NCBI GenBank assembly: GCA_031290985.1
Contig: JARLJW010000056.1
Span: forward strand, 1 to 47,987
DNA length: 47,987 nt
Source of the DNA: Verrucomicrobiia bacterium
GTDB lineage: Bacteria; Verrucomicrobiota; Verrucomicrobiia; Limisphaerales; UBA11358
Direction of reading: 5' to 3'
Numbering within the stretch: position 1 is the stretch's first letter; each line of letters opens with the position of its first letter. The notes below the pieces were generated by a model. That model was not told the origin of the DNA, searched no databases, and saw nothing but the letters and a program-made list of their open reading frames with translations. A program made the position numbers and the translations under genes. Positions 26,027-37,430 of this stretch are shown one piece after another.

Positions 26027-28420
26027 TCATTGCAACCCGGCATCCAGGTTCCGTTGTTCTCCCTTTTGCAGCTTCAACTCCACGACCTTGCGGCCATAAC
26101 GAACTTTGCACGCCCCGTCCCCGCTCACGTTTCTGATCGCAACGGAAACCAGCCTGCCGCCCTGCCACTTGATGCCCACCTCGTACCCGCCCCGCGCCCG
26201 CAGCCCGGAAACCTTTCCGGTCGGCCAGGCCGATGGCAGTGCCGGCAGCAATTCGATCTCCCCCGCCTGCGATTGCACCAGCATCTCCGCCATCGCCGCC
26301 GTGCCGCCAAAGTTCCCGTCAATCTGGAATGGCGGATGCGCGTCGAACAGGTTCGGATACGTCCCGCCGCCGGCGCCCACGTAATCCGTGCCGCGTCCGC
26401 CCGCCGGTTGCAGCAGGTTTTCCAGCAGCTTGAACGTGCGGTCACCATCGTGCAGCCGCGCCCACATCGCCATGCGGAACGCCGTCGCCCAGCCCGTGCT
26501 CTTGTCACCCCGCACGTCCAGCGACTTTCGCGCCGCCGCCGCCAGCGCCGGGGTCGCCGTCGTCGAAATTTCCGTGCCCGGATACAATCCCCACAGGTGC
26601 GACACATGGCGATGCGTCGGCTCCGGCTCCTTATATTCTTCCAGCCACTCCATCACGCGCCCGTCGCTGGCGATGCGCGTGGGCGGCAGCCGGTCGCGCT
26701 TGGCTTTCAAACCCGCGGCAAATTCCTTGTCCACGCCCAAAACATCCGCGGCCTCGCAGCACGCGCCAAACAGGAACCGCAGCAATTGATTATCCAGCGT
26801 CGGCCCCAGGCACACATGCGCCGTCTGGCCGTTGGTCATGGTGAACGCGTTCTCCGGTGAATTCGCCGGCGCCGTCACCAGCCAGTGATGCGACGGCTCC
26901 TCGATCAACGTATCCGAGAAAAATTCCGCCGAGCCGCGCAGCACCGGATAGGCGCGCTTCAAAAACTCCCGGTCGCCGGTGAACTGCCAATGTTCCCAGA
27001 GGTGATGACACAGCCACGCCGCATCGCTCGGCGTCAGCCCCCACGCCGCGCTTTCCCCGGGCGACGTGAAGCCCCACGCGTTCGCCAGCACATGCGCCAC
27101 CCAGCCGTGTGCGCCATAATAATCTTTCGCCGTCTTCGCCCCCGGCGCCTGCAGCGATTCGATGTACGCGAACAATGGCTCGTTCAACTCCGTCAGGTTG
27201 CACACCTCCGCCGGCCAGTAGATCATCTGGATGTTTACGTTGAGGTGATAATCCGCCCCCCACGGCGGCGACACCGTGTCCGCCCAGAGCCCCTGCAAAT
27301 TCGCCGGCATCCCGCCCGGCCGCGACGACGAAATCAGCAGGTAACGGCCAAAATTAAAATACAGCACGGCCAGCGACGGATCATTGGCCAGGTCTTTGGC
27401 CGCAATCCGTTCCGGCGTGGATTTTGCGGAGATGTCTGAATTGGTGGCCGCCAATTCCAGCTTCACCCGGTTGAAATACGTTTGATAGTCGGCCGTGTGC
27501 GCCGCAAGCAGTTGGGCGAAATCCTTCTTCACCGCCGCCGCCAGATCTTTCCTCGCTGCCGCCGCGACATCCCGGCAGCTCATTTTGGCGAACCGCTCGT
27601 AATCCGTCGCCGCGGAGACGAATAACACCACTTCATCCGCGCCGCTCACAAAAATTTTCCCGGCCGCCGCCGACACCTTGCCGCCCGTGTTCAGCACCCG
27701 CAACCGCGCCGCATATTTCACGCCTTCCCCGCCCGCCCCGTTGGTCATCGCGCCCGTCATCAACAATTCATTGTTCCCAACGGCTTCCGTTTGGAAACGC
27801 TCCGGCCGGTCTAGCATCGCCTCAAAATCAAGCCTCCCCGGCTTGTCCGCCATCAATCGCATCACGATGACCTGGTCCGGCGCGCTCACAAAGATGTCCC
27901 GCGTGAACTTCACGCCGCCGCGCAAAAATTCCGTGTGTTCCGTCGCCGTCGCCAGGTCCAGTTCGCGCCGGTATCCAGTCGCCTCGTTGGTATCGGCGTA
28001 GGCAAACTTCAGCCACAGATCACCCAACACCTGATATGAGCCGTACGGCACCTCGCCCGGATGTCCGTTGGCCGAGCCCCGGCCGGCGCACGTAAAATTG
28101 TGGTTCACGAGCTTCTCTGCCTCGGCATTTTTGCCCTCGAGCAACAGCCGCCGTATCTCCGGCAGCGCCGCCGCCGCGTTCGTGCGGTCCGCCTCCTGCA
28201 CCGACCCTGACCAGAGCGAATCCTCGTTCAACGCCACGCGCTCCTCCTCGATTCCCCCAAAATCCATCGCCCCCAACCGCCCGTTGCCCAGCGGCGTGGA
28301 CTCGATAAAACTCCGCGCCGGCTTCGCCAGCCAGACGGTCGTGTCCGGTGAAAAGGCATAAGCAACCGATGCCGTGACCACGGCAAGAAACATCACGATT
28401 TTTTTCATTTGATTTTCCAT
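26027..28420 (-). CDS. Glycoside hydrolase family 95 (alpha-L-fucosidase type)
   Basis: GH95 enzymes remove alpha-1,2-L-fucose (or L-galactose) by inversion. The 797-aa protein has a signal peptide ([17 protein letters not shown]) and the family's N-terminal domain ([28 protein letters not shown]). The catalytic (alpha/alpha)6 barrel contains [32 protein letters not shown] and [15 protein letters not shown]. Length is typical. ATG 28420 sits one base after the GH35 stop; ATG 28408, with GGAAA upstream, is an equally likely start. It is co-transcribed with GH35, so the pair probably trims fucosylated, galactose-containing glycans outside the cytoplasm. Confidence 0.93.
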   Translation of the reverse strand: MENQMKKIVMFLAVVTASVAYAFSPDTTVWLAKPARSFIESTPLGNGRLGAMDFGGIEEERVALNEDSLWSGSVQEADRTNAAAALPEIRRLLLEGKNAEAEKLVNHNFTCAGRGSANGHPGEVPYGSYQVLGDLWLKFAYADTNEATGYRRELDLATATEHTEFLRGGVKFTRDIFVSAPDQVIVMRLMADKPGRLDFEAMLDRPERFQTEAVGNNELLMTGAMTNGAGGEGVKYAARLRVLNTGGKVSAAAGKIFVSGADEVVLFVSAATDYERFAKMSCRDVAAAARKDLAAAVKKDFAQLLAAHTADYQTYFNRVKLELAATNSDISAKSTPERIAAKDLANDPSLAVLYFNFGRYLLISSSRPGGMPANLQGLWADTVSPPWGADYHLNVNIQMIYWPAEVCNLTELNEPLFAYIESLQAPGAKTAKDYYGAHGWVAHVLANAWGFTSPGESAAWGLTPSDAAWLCHHLWEHWQFTGDREFLKRAYPVLRGSAEFFSDTLIEEPSHHWLVTAPANSPENAFTMTNGQTAHVCLGPTLDNQLLRFLFGACCEAADVLGVDKEFAAGLKAKRDRLPPTRIASDGRVMEWLEEYKEPEPTHRHVSHLWGLYPGTEISTTATPALAAAARKSLDVRGDKSTGWATAFRMAMWARLHDGDRTFKLLENLLQPAGGRGTDYVGAGGGTYPNLFDAHPPFQIDGNFGGTAAMAEMLVQSQAGEIELLPALPSAWPTGKVSGLRARGGYEVGIKWQGGRLVSVAIRNVSGDGACKVRYGRKVVELKLQKGEQRNLDAGLQ

Positions 28421-28421
28421 T

Positions 28422-30641
28422 CTACCGGACGATCTCCACCGACTTCAATTCGCAAACCGTTTCCTTCCCCGCAAAATCCGGCCGGTCCTTCGGCTCGATG
28501 TAAATCGGCGCATCCTTCCGCAAGGGCAAAGTCTCCAGTCGCAGATCACCGCCGAAAATTTCCGGCGCGTAACGCTTCAAGCCCAGGTCGAATTCGCGCC
28601 CCGCATAAAAATTATCCGCGATCAATTTCCCGTTAAGCGTCAATCGCGCCACATCTCCGACATAATGAATCCGAAGCAACGGATTTCGTTCCAGATCCTG
28701 CCTTCCCGGCAGTTTGATCCTCCACACTGCCGCGTTGGTGAAATCCTCATCTCCCGGCGCGATGGCCACATGCACTTTGCCGCCGCTCAGCGGAATCTCC
28801 CGCGCCGGTCCGGCCGGCTGCAGCACCTCCGTTTTCACCAACGTTGCTGACTGTTTCGGCTTCGGCTCAAAAACCGCCTTCCCCGCCTCATCCTTCTGCA
28901 ACGTCAGCGAATCCGCGTCATTTAACAGCACGACCCGAACTTCGCCGCCGGTCCTGGCCTTCACCGTAAACGCCGCCTTGCGTCCCGGTTTCACTCCACT
29001 GAAAGCGGACTGTCCGGCCACCGTCTGCGGATCAAAAACAAACTCCGTCTTCACCCCGGGCGTCTCGGCAAAATAAAACGTGTCCCCCACGCGGCAAACC
29101 GGCTGCGCCGTCGCATACACCAGCTTTGCACCGCCCAAATCCAGGTTGAACGGCCAGAAGAAAAACGCATCCGCCGGCACCGTCACCGGCTGCTGCGGAA
29201 AAACCAAAACACCGCCCGGCAAGGCCAGTTTGAATTGCACATCTTTTTTCTCCGCCAGCGGCTGGAGGCGTTGGTAATTGTTCACAAAAACATAACCGCA
29301 GTTGCCATCCGATCGCACCGCCCAGCGCAATGTGCTGAAATCATTTTTGCCCGCCACCAAAACCTCCGGCAGGGTCAGAGGCATCTGCGCCAGCGGCGCG
29401 CCAAAATCGTGGAGGAACAAATGCAGCCGGCGCAGCCAGTAGTATTGTTGGTTGATCTGCCCGAACTCACCCAGTGGGGCATTGAAGTCATACGACTTCA
29501 CCGGCAAATCGTTTGGATAACCCGTCGCCTGTGATTCCTGCAAGGTCGACAGCTTGCCCTCGGGATTCTGCCCGCCATGATACATGTAGTAGCCCAGCAA
29601 ACTGCTCCCGCTGCCCAGTTGCGTCAGCACCACCGCCTCCATGTCGCGCGGATCATAGTTCATGCGCCGGTGATATGAGGCCGGCATCCCGCCACCGACC
29701 TCGCAGGTCAGGTGCGGATATTTTTCCGTGCCCGCCGTGTCGCCGTCCTTCTGGTTGCCGAGCGTGTCGTTGCCCACGCCCGTGTCCGTGCGCGTGCGCT
29801 TAAAGATGAAATTCTCCCAACTGTTGCCATCCATCGGCTTGAGGCTCCGCTCCCAAAATCCGTCCGGATATGCGCCGAACAGCGGCAGCAGTTCCCCCAG
29901 CGGCACCGGCGTCCGCATCGCCGGCCAGCCGGTCTTGATGTAGAACGGCACGTCGAGCCCCGCCTCGATCGCCAGCTTCTTCAATGCCAGCAGGTAATTG
30001 GGCGACCCGCCAAATTCATTGTCCACCTGGATGCCGATGACCGGCCCGCCGTCCTTCCATAATTCACCCTGAAGCTGCCTGGCAATCTCGCCATAAAGAG
30101 GTTTCACCGCCGCGAGAAAATTCGCATCCGTCGAGCGCAGCTTCCAGTCCTTGTGCGCCACCACCCAGTCGGGAAAACCACCGTTGCGGACCTCGCCATG
30201 GCACCACGGCCCGCAACGCACAATGACCTTCAGACCGACATCATGGCACGCCTGCAAAAACTTTTTCAGGTCCCGCCGCCCGCTCCAATCCCATTGCCCC
30301 TCAACCTCCTCATGATGGATCCAGAACACATACGTCGCCACGATGTCCACGCCCCCGGCCTTCATTTTAAGCAACTCCTCGCGCCACTCCGCCGGCGGCA
30401 CCCGCGAGTAATGCATCTCCCCCATCACCGGAAACACCGGCTGCCCGTCAAATAACACACTGCGGCTGTTCACCGAGATCTCATGCCCGGCGGGATTCTT
30501 AGTGGTGCCAAGTTTAAAATATCCGGACTCCGCCGGCGGCGGTGCCTGGATCGTGGCCGAAACCACTTCGGCGCGGAGCGAATGCGAAAACGCCTGGCCG
30601 ACAATAGCCAGCAGCAACAGCTTTGCGAAACGGGAAATCAT
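28422..30641 (-). CDS. Glycoside hydrolase family 35 (beta-galactosidase)
   Basis: This 739-aa secreted protein has a signal peptide ([20 protein letters not shown]). The GH35 catalytic barrel begins [21 protein letters not shown]. The RPGPY-type motif appears as [20 protein letters not shown] and the acid-base region as [14 protein letters not shown], where most relatives have ENE. A candidate nucleophile is E in [10 protein letters not shown]. The C-terminal beta domains are present. The stop is one base from the GH95 start, so the two are tightly coupled. Likely substrate: terminal beta-galactose on plant or mucin-type glycans. Confidence 0.9.
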   Translation of the reverse strand: MISRFAKLLLLAIVGQAFSHSLRAEVVSATIQAPPPAESGYFKLGTTKNPAGHEISVNSRSVLFDGQPVFPVMGEMHYSRVPPAEWREELLKMKAGGVDIVATYVFWIHHEEVEGQWDWSGRRDLKKFLQACHDVGLKVIVRCGPWCHGEVRNGGFPDWVVAHKDWKLRSTDANFLAAVKPLYGEIARQLQGELWKDGGPVIGIQVDNEFGGSPNYLLALKKLAIEAGLDVPFYIKTGWPAMRTPVPLGELLPLFGAYPDGFWERSLKPMDGNSWENFIFKRTRTDTGVGNDTLGNQKDGDTAGTEKYPHLTCEVGGGMPASYHRRMNYDPRDMEAVVLTQLGSGSSLLGYYMYHGGQNPEGKLSTLQESQATGYPNDLPVKSYDFNAPLGEFGQINQQYYWLRRLHLFLHDFGAPLAQMPLTLPEVLVAGKNDFSTLRWAVRSDGNCGYVFVNNYQRLQPLAEKKDVQFKLALPGGVLVFPQQPVTVPADAFFFWPFNLDLGGAKLVYATAQPVCRVGDTFYFAETPGVKTEFVFDPQTVAGQSAFSGVKPGRKAAFTVKARTGGEVRVVLLNDADSLTLQKDEAGKAVFEPKPKQSATLVKTEVLQPAGPAREIPLSGGKVHVAIAPGDEDFTNAAVWRIKLPGRQDLERNPLLRIHYVGDVARLTLNGKLIADNFYAGREFDLGLKRYAPEIFGGDLRLETLPLRKDAPIYIEPKDRPDFAGKETVCELKSVEIVR

Positions 30642-30726
30642 GCCCGCAGCTTACGTGGACGGGGTTGGACTTGGAATGGAAAAACTGCCGCCAATTCTGG
30701 TGATGTCTGCTGAAATTCCTGCTGCC

Positions 30727-30790
30727 AGAGTGCGCCCGTCCCCGGGCGCAGCAACATCCAAAAACACGAAAGCTCCCGTGAATTTTCCGT
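30727..30790. repeat. GGAGTGCGCCCGTCC-type dispersed repeat
   Basis: This single copy (AGAGTGCGCCCGTCCCC, GGGCGCAGCAACATCCAAA, ending AATTTTCC) matches one arm and the spacer of the element at 14154-14273. It sits in the 181-bp gap between GH35 and the lipoprotein gene. The rest of that gap shows nothing recognisable. Confidence 0.7.
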
Positions 30791-30822
30791 AACATCGCAG
30801 GCAAAAGTTGCCTCGACCACCC

Positions 30823-31590
30823 TCAATATTTGACATCATTCCCTGACGCCAACCTCCCCGTCACGCCAAACAGGTTCAGCACCGAACCGGAATTTTCCTT
30901 GGTGATCTCGATTTGTCGTAATCCCTTGGCGGGATTCGGATTTAAATTATATCCGTGAATATAGTGATGGATGGATTCGGTCATTTCGGCCTTCAAGTTC
31001 ACCTTGCCAAAATCTTCCGCCAGCACAAACCAGTCTTTGACACCCGCCTTCGGCAGAAAATAGAAATCCGCCACCTGCGTTTCTCGCTGCTCCGTTGAGC
31101 CGTCGGCATACCGCAGCTTGACTGAAATGGGCGTCGGCCCGGCCGCGCTGATGAAGAACAACTGCATCTGCGCGTAATGATTAGCCGGCACCGGGATGGC
31201 ATACGTCTCCGTTTTGTTCGTTGACTGATGCACCTGCGGCCCGCCGCCGGCCGTTCCATACGGCAATTGCACATCTGGATGCTCCTGGTTGGCGGCAAAA
31301 GAACCGGAGTCGGGCAACGGGTTCAACTTGCCGCTCTTCGCAACTTCCATCGCTGACCGGGTGATCAAAACTGAATCAAAACCGTGGTTCAGGCTATGAT
31401 CAGCCAACTGCAACCGGCCATCCGCCTGCGTGGTGACGACCCGCGCATTGAGCAGCTTGCCTAAATCGATTTGAACGACCGATGGTTTGGTGTCACGGGT
31501 CAATACGCAACAACCGGTCGCCAGAATACCTGCGCACGTCCCTATAAAAATCCAACGCCCGGTCAATCGCTTGATATTACCGGCTTTCAC
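30823..31590 (-). CDS. Lipoprotein, beta-sandwich-like, unknown function
   Basis: This 255-aa protein starts at GTG directly after the purM stop (TAAGTG), so it is translationally coupled. It has an N-terminal TM/lipobox segment (IFIGTCAGILATGC followed by C). The remainder is strand-rich, with YAIPVPANHYAQMQLFFISA, PISVKLRYADGSTEQ and LRQIEITKENSGSVLNLFGV. This pattern is reminiscent of carbohydrate-binding or galactose-binding-like sandwiches, though no family is certain. It precedes GH35 and GH95, which fits a role in glycan capture at the cell surface; that is inference. Confidence 0.72.
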   Translation of the reverse strand: MKAGNIKRLTGRWIFIGTCAGILATGCCVLTRDTKPSVVQIDLGKLLNARVVTTQADGRLQLADHSLNHGFDSVLITRSAMEVAKSGKLNPLPDSGSFAANQEHPDVQLPYGTAGGGPQVHQSTNKTETYAIPVPANHYAQMQLFFISAAGPTPISVKLRYADGSTEQRETQVADFYFLPKAGVKDWFVLAEDFGKVNLKAEMTESIHHYIHGYNLNPNPAKGLRQIEITKENSGSVLNLFGVTGRLASGNDVKY

Positions 31591-32646
31591 TTATTCCACC
31601 CTCGCCTCGCCCCTGCCCTTGACCACTTCGCCGATGATCCACGCCTTGTGCTTTTGCGATTGGATAAACTTCAGCGCCGCCGCCGCCTTGTCCGCCGACA
31701 CGATGGCCACCATGCCGATGCCCATGTTGAAGACCTGGTACAATTCGTCATCCGGCACCCCGCTCTTCTGCTCGATGATCTGGAAGATCGGCAGCATGTC
31801 CCACGAACCTTTCTTGACGACCACATCGAGCGACTTCGGCAGCACGCGCGGAATGTTGTCCACAAAACCGCCGCCGGTGATGTGCGCGAACGACTTCACC
31901 GCATCCGGTTTGCCCTTGAGATTGAATTTTTTTACGAGCTTCTGCACCAGCGGCCCGTAGCTGATGTGTTCCTTCAACAACTCCTGCCCCACCGTGCCCT
32001 TGAGACCGGGCACGCGGCTTGTCGGCTTATAGCCAAGTTGCTCGAAGAAAATTTTCCGACCCAGCGAATAGCCGTTCGTGTGCAGCCCGCTGGATTCGAT
32101 GCCGATCACCACGTCGCCGCGCTTCACCGTCTTCTGGCCGTTGAGCATCCGGGATTTTTCCACCACACCCACGATCGTGCCGCTCACGTCATATTCGCCC
32201 GGCTGGTAAAAGCCCGGCATCTGCGCCGTCTCGCCGCCGATCAGCGCGCAGTTGTTTTGCGCGCACGCGCGGGCAAAGCCCTTGATGATCTCCGTGAAAA
32301 CATGCGGCTCCAGCTTGCCCGTGCCGAGATAATCGAGAAAGAACAGCGGCTCCGCGCCCAGCACCGCGATGTCATTCACGCAATGGTTCACCAAATCCGC
32401 GCCGATGGTGTCGTGCTTGTCCATCGTGAACGCGATCTTCAGCTTCGTGCCCACGCCATCCACGGACGATACCAAGATCGGCTCGCGGTATTTCTTGAGA
32501 TCGAGCGCGAACAGCCCGCCGAACCCACCCACCTTGCCCAGCACCTCGCGGCGATGCGTGGAGGCGAGCAATTGCGGCAAAGTGGCTTTGACTTTGTTCC
32601 CGAGATCGATGTCAACGCCGGCGGCGGCGTAAGCTTTTTGTTTCAT
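31591..32646 (-). CDS. purM: Phosphoribosylformylglycinamidine cyclo-ligase
   Basis: PurM closes the imidazole ring to form aminoimidazole ribotide in purine synthesis. The 351-aa protein starts MKQKAYAAAGVDIDLGN. It shows the AIR-synthase motifs VSSVDGVGTKLKIAF, DLVNHCVNDIAVLGAEPLFF, LIGGETAQMPGFY and the GIESSGLHTNGYSLGR loop. The C-terminus has HITGGGFVDNIPRVLP. Length is normal. ATG 32646 is preferred to the longer frame because it gives the conserved N-terminus. The next gene starts immediately at its stop codon. Confidence 0.96.
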   Translation of the reverse strand: MKQKAYAAAGVDIDLGNKVKATLPQLLASTHRREVLGKVGGFGGLFALDLKKYREPILVSSVDGVGTKLKIAFTMDKHDTIGADLVNHCVNDIAVLGAEPLFFLDYLGTGKLEPHVFTEIIKGFARACAQNNCALIGGETAQMPGFYQPGEYDVSGTIVGVVEKSRMLNGQKTVKRGDVVIGIESSGLHTNGYSLGRKIFFEQLGYKPTSRVPGLKGTVGQELLKEHISYGPLVQKLVKKFNLKGKPDAVKSFAHITGGGFVDNIPRVLPKSLDVVVKKGSWDMLPIFQIIEQKSGVPDDELYQVFNMGIGMVAIVSADKAAAALKFIQSQKHKAWIIGEVVKGRGEARVE

Positions 32647-32706
32647 GCGGCGGAGATTAAACCGGGAAACCAAGGACCGGGCGAGAAAAAATGGCAGCCC
32701 GCAGCT

Positions 32707-34122
32707 TCATGGATGCATCAGTCTAAAAAACCGGCTGCTGGCATAAGCTGGAAGGACCAGGCTCTTGTTCGTACCATCATCAACTATCTGAAACCCGCCA
32801 TTACCGCTGGCCAGCCAGTTGGCATTGGTTAAATCTGACTTTTGCATCAATGACCAACCCGGTGTCGCCGAGGGCCATATCGCGTTCAAGATGTTGTTCT
32901 TGAATCCCAAGCTGAGCGGGGGGGTGGATGCCGGCGACGGAAAACTGTTTGCATTAATCAGGACGGTCAATGTGTTATCAAGTAGATTGACGCTGACCAA
33001 ATCCGGCTTGCCGTCAGCATTTAAGTCCGCCGAGATCACATGAACAGAAAATTTTCCGACATTGATTGTGGCATTGGAACCCAGTTGATAATTGGCATTA
33101 TTGGTGAAAATAACCAATGCCCCGACACCTTTGGTGACGTTGGTGAAATTAGCCACGGCTACATCCAACCGGCCGTCCCCGTCAAAATCTGCGACCGCCA
33201 ATGCATCCGGAAAAATAGGGCCGCGCAGGGAGTTTCCCATTGGCAACGTTGTTTGCAGGACAAATTGACCGCTGCCATTGTTTGTAAACAATGTGACCAC
33301 GCTTGAAGATAAACTGGCACAAACCAGGTCGGGTTTGCCGTCTGCATTGATATTCGCGGCGGCAACGCACGATGGTTGGCTGACTGGCAACGTGACTTGG
33401 GAACTAAACCTCGCATTCCCCCGGTTGGTAAGTATGGACAACGAATTGCTGACATTGTTCGCGGAAATCAGGTCAGGCCTGCCATCGCCGTTGACGTCAG
33501 CCGCCACGACAAAGACAGGATTGGTACCCACGATGACGGTGGCATTTGAAACCAATAGACCGCTGCCATTGTTGGTTAGGATCGTCAACGTGTTTCCCGT
33601 CCCATTCGTCCCGCCATTGGAGGTGACAACATCAAGTCTGCCGCTCCCTTTTATGTCCACGGCGACAAGGCAAAGAGGTCCGAAGCCCACGGTCACCGTT
33701 GTATTTGACCCAAAAGACCCGTGGTCATTATTGGTCAGGACGGTCACGGTCCGGCCACCACCGGAGCCATAGTTCGCGCAAATTAAATCCACCTGTCCTT
33801 GATTGCGAAGATCCGCGGCAATGACACATTCCGGCCCCTTCCCCACATTGAGCGTGGCATTGGAACCGAATATGCCGCCGCCGTTGTTGGTTAATATCGT
33901 CAGCGTGTTGTCATCATTGTTCGCGCAGATCAAGTCCAACCAACCATCGTTATTTACGTCTGCCACCGTCACATAGACCGGCGAGTGGCCCACCGCATAG
34001 GTGCTGCTTAAAAAACTGAGCGCCGCGGGGGCAGTTTGAACGCCAAGAAATAAAACGATGAAAAATGATTCAATCAGCGCGAGTCTGCCGGTTATCACCT
34101 TTGACAAAAATGCTTTCATCAT
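32707..34122 (-). CDS. Secreted FG-GAP/VCBS repeat protein
   Basis: This 471-aa protein has a signal peptide (about 1-33, ending APAAL) and then about seven repeats. Their core is V-x-x-ADVNNDGWLDLICAN, then LTILTNNG and F-x-SNATLNVG. The calcium-binding-like D-x-N-x-D-G-x-x-D loops are clear in several repeats (VADVNNDGWLDL, AADVNGDGRPDL, VADFDGDGRLDV, SADLNADGKPDL). This is the integrin-alpha-like beta-propeller plan. The C-terminal 60 residues are a separate domain ending SRFFRLMHP, a common terminal pattern in Verrucomicrobiota exported proteins. Probably a surface or secreted adhesion or binding protein; ligand unknown. Confidence 0.88.
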   Translation of the reverse strand: MMKAFLSKVITGRLALIESFFIVLFLGVQTAPAALSFLSSTYAVGHSPVYVTVADVNNDGWLDLICANNDDNTLTILTNNGGGIFGSNATLNVGKGPECVIAADLRNQGQVDLICANYGSGGGRTVTVLTNNDHGSFGSNTTVTVGFGPLCLVAVDIKGSGRLDVVTSNGGTNGTGNTLTILTNNGSGLLVSNATVIVGTNPVFVVAADVNGDGRPDLISANNVSNSLSILTNRGNARFSSQVTLPVSQPSCVAAANINADGKPDLVCASLSSSVVTLFTNNGSGQFVLQTTLPMGNSLRGPIFPDALAVADFDGDGRLDVAVANFTNVTKGVGALVIFTNNANYQLGSNATINVGKFSVHVISADLNADGKPDLVSVNLLDNTLTVLINANSFPSPASTPPLSLGFKNNILNAIWPSATPGWSLMQKSDLTNANWLASGNGGFQIVDDGTNKSLVLPAYASSRFFRLMHP

Positions 34123-34211
34123 TGGTAAAATGCGGTTGCAACAATGGCAATTACAAGCACGAATTTGCCATCCCCTGCTGTTCAGCCATGCCTATGGACG
34201 GGAGTTTTTCT

Positions 34212-35417
34212 TTAGGCAAACGGCAACTCCACAATCTTCACCGCACTCTCCCCCGCCGCCGTCCGCAACACCAGTTCGCCTCCGACCTGATTCGCCTCCC
34301 GCCGCACATACCCCAGTGCAATATTGCCGTCAACCGCCAACGATTTCGCCGCACTCGTCACCTGCCCCACTTCCTTGCCCGCCTGAAATAATTTGTCGCC
34401 GCGCACCGGCAGCGCCGTCAAATCATCCGCCAGCCGCAGCCCGCGTAATTCCTTGTTCACATGCCCAAAGCTATGCACGCGATTGATGACCTCCTGCCCG
34501 ATATAGCAGCCTTTGTTGTAAACGATGGCGCGGCTTTCAATGCCGCATTCCAGCGGCAGATTCGTCTCGTCCATGTCCGCGCCGTAGCGCGGAATGCCCG
34601 CCTCGATGCGCGCCATCTCAAACGCCGTCCAGCCGCACGCCCCGCCGCCAGCCGCCTTCGCCGCCGCCACCAACTTGTCCGCCACCGCCCCCAGCGAATT
34701 GTTCGGCACGAATAAGTCAAACCCTGAACTGGTAGGGCGCGTCGCTCCGCGCGCGCCGTCTACAGCCGGAGGACTTTCAATCTTGCCTTGCGCATCGCCA
34801 ATCCTCCCATTCCTCACCAAATAAATTTCCCCCAGCATCGCGTCTGAAACCTTCACGGAAGCGAGTGCCATGGTTGGGAGTTCCGCGTTTACCCGGTCCG
34901 GGCTCGCCTCACCTCCACCGCCTGAAGGCGGAACTCCAAACAAGCCAATCGCCCGCACCACTTCCTCCGCCTTGGGCCCCTGCACGCTCAACAATCCGTA
35001 GTGCGGCGCGGCATCCACGATCTGCACATCATCGGCCACGATGTATTTGTCCAGCCGCTGCGAAATCTTTTCCGTCAATCCCGGCTCAAAATCCAACAGC
35101 AGCTCATCCGCCAGGCAAAGGATGTTCAGATCACTCTCCATCTTCCCCTTCGCGGTGGTGATGGCGGCATAGCAGCCCTCACCCGGCTTAAGTTTCTTCA
35201 CATCGTTCGTTACCTGTCCGTGCAGATAACGCGCCCGGTCTGCCCCGACCAGGCAGAGGCGGGAACGGAAACTCAAATCCACCACGCCCGCGCTCTCCCG
35301 CAGCGCCGCATGTTCCGCCGGCACATAAACATAGCCCGCCACCACCTCCGCGCCGCCCAGTTCCCCGAACCGCGCGCCGAGGCTGTGGTGAAATTCATGC
35401 AACATCAATGGATTCAT
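34212..35417 (-). CDS. ygfZ: Folate-binding YgfZ/GcvT-like protein with repeat-derived inserts
   Basis: YgfZ proteins are tetrahydrofolate-binding GcvT relatives that help Fe-S cluster enzymes. The 401-aa protein has the N-domain VDLSFRSRLCLVGADRARYLHGQVTND (partly) and the diagnostic NKGCYIGQEVINR motif with its Cys. A C-terminal barrel (ADDLTALPVRGDKLF) follows. Two segments look foreign: GVPPSGGGGEASPDRVNAEL, encoded by the inverted-repeat element 34874-34940, and ESPPAVDGARGATRPTSS, encoded by the repeat at 34729-34758. Both keep the frame. ATG 35417 is chosen over the TTG three codons upstream; a promoter-like CATTAT/TTGCAC pair precedes it. Confidence 0.88.
   Translation of the reverse strand: MNPLMLHEFHHSLGARFGELGGAEVVAGYVYVPAEHAALRESAGVVDLSFRSRLCLVGADRARYLHGQVTNDVKKLKPGEGCYAAITTAKGKMESDLNILCLADELLLDFEPGLTEKISQRLDKYIVADDVQIVDAAPHYGLLSVQGPKAEEVVRAIGLFGVPPSGGGGEASPDRVNAELPTMALASVKVSDAMLGEIYLVRNGRIGDAQGKIESPPAVDGARGATRPTSSGFDLFVPNNSLGAVADKLVAAAKAAGGGACGWTAFEMARIEAGIPRYGADMDETNLPLECGIESRAIVYNKGCYIGQEVINRVHSFGHVNKELRGLRLADDLTALPVRGDKLFQAGKEVGQVTSAAKSLAVDGNIALGYVRREANQVGGELVLRTAAGESAVKIVELPFA
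34729..34758. repeat. CTGGYAGGGCGCGTCGC repeat inside ygfZ
   Basis: This 30-bp stretch has one mismatch to 38583-38612 (CTGGTAGGGCGCGTCGCTCC against CTGGCAGGGCGCGTCGCTCC, then GCGCGCGCCG). Here it lies within a coding region and is translated; at 38583 it is part of a 76-bp hairpin element. Confidence 0.75.
34874..34940. repeat. 67-bp inverted-repeat element inside ygfZ
   Basis: The ends are TTGGGAGTTCCGC (34874-34886) and GCGGAACTCCAAA (34928-34940), complementary except for one G-T pair. The element sits between the conserved GcvT strands and adds about 22 codons in frame. The GVPPSGG peptide it encodes is typical of translated repeat elements. Confidence 0.65.
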
Positions 35418-35427
35418 CGTGGACAAA

Positions 35428-35455
35428 ATAATGTCACCGATTCGTCACCGTGCAA
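35428..35455 (-). promoter_or_regulatory. Promoter-like sequence of ygfZ
   Basis: On the minus strand TTGCAC (35455-35450), 16-nt spacer, CATTAT (35433-35428). The expected start is only about 4 nt before the ATG at 35417. The short space (86 bp) to the divergent phosphoglycerate mutase gene is shared. Confidence 0.45.
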
Positions 35456-35503
35456 ACGGGAATCGAATTGCGCGACGACGATTTATTGGTACCATGTCCG
35501 TCT

Positions 35504-36727
<1,224 letters not shown>

Positions 36728-36741
36728 TCCTCTGAAACGGG

Positions 36742-36780
36742 AGCGGGCTGTGTGGAGGACACAGCCCGCTTTTTATTTTT
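36742..36780 (+). terminator. Intrinsic terminator after apgM
   Basis: AGCGGGCTGTGT (36742-36753) and ACACAGCCCGCT (36759-36770) form a perfect 12-bp stem with a GGAGG loop, followed by TTTTATTTTT. It is a textbook Rho-independent terminator between apgM and pgsA. Confidence 0.92.
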
Positions 36781-36823
36781 GCCTCTTGCCAACAACCGCC
36801 AGCAAACCCCAAGCTTTCCGCCC

Positions 36824-37423
36824 ATGAATTTGCCCAACAAGCTCACCGTCTCGCGCTTTGCCCTGACGGTGGTCTTTCTTTGGGCCATGTTTTCAAAGTT
36901 TGCCTTCAACGACACGCTGGCGCTGTTTTTTTTCTGCGCGGCCGGCGTCACGGATTTTCTGGATGGCCGCATCGCGCGCGCGCGCAAACTCATCACCAAT
37001 TTCGGCATCCTCATGGATCCGCTGGCGGACAAGATCATGGTGTGCTCCGCGTTCATCGCCTTCGTGGAAAGCACCCACCTGAATCCCCCCCACCCGGCGG
37101 TGGCGGTCGCGGCCTGGATGGTCGTCATCATCGTCGGGCGGGAACTGGCCATCACCGGCCTGCGGCTGCTGGCGGCCACCAAAAACATCGTGCTCGCGGC
37201 GGAACGCTACGGCAAACACAAGACCATCTCGCAGATCGTCACGGTCATCGCCCTGCTCGTTTTGAATGCATCCGAGGAATGGCCGCCAGCCTTGCAGCAT
37301 TTTTTCGCGCCCTGGACGCCCATGTTCGCCAAGATCATGCTCTGGGTCACCGTGGTGCTCACGGCCATCTCGGGAGGAATTTATCTGTGGCGGAACCGGT
37401 CGCTGTACCTCGACGACCTCTGA
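36824..37423 (+). CDS. pgsA: CDP-diacylglycerol-glycerol-3-phosphate phosphatidyltransferase
   Basis: PgsA makes phosphatidylglycerophosphate, the committed step to phosphatidylglycerol. The 199-aa membrane protein begins NLPNKLTVSRFALTVVFLWA. It contains the full CDP-alcohol phosphotransferase motif DG-x2-AR-x8-G-x3-D-x3-D, seen as DGRIAR, then G and DPLAD. Further TM segments follow (VAVAAWMVVIIVGRELAITG, QIVTVIALLVLNA, MLWVTVVLTAISGGIYL). Length is typical. ATG 36824 gives the family start; the longer frame runs into the terminator. It lies convergent to the RodZ-like gene, 7 bp apart. Confidence 0.93.
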   Translation: MNLPNKLTVSRFALTVVFLWAMFSKFAFNDTLALFFFCAAGVTDFLDGRIARARKLITNFGILMDPLADKIMVCSAFIAFVESTHLNPPHPAVAVAAWMVVIIVGRELAITGLRLLAATKNIVLAAERYGKHKTISQIVTVIALLVLNASEEWPPALQHFFAPWTPMFAKIMLWVTVVLTAISGGIYLWRNRSLYLDDL

Positions 37424-37430
37424 ACGGGCA

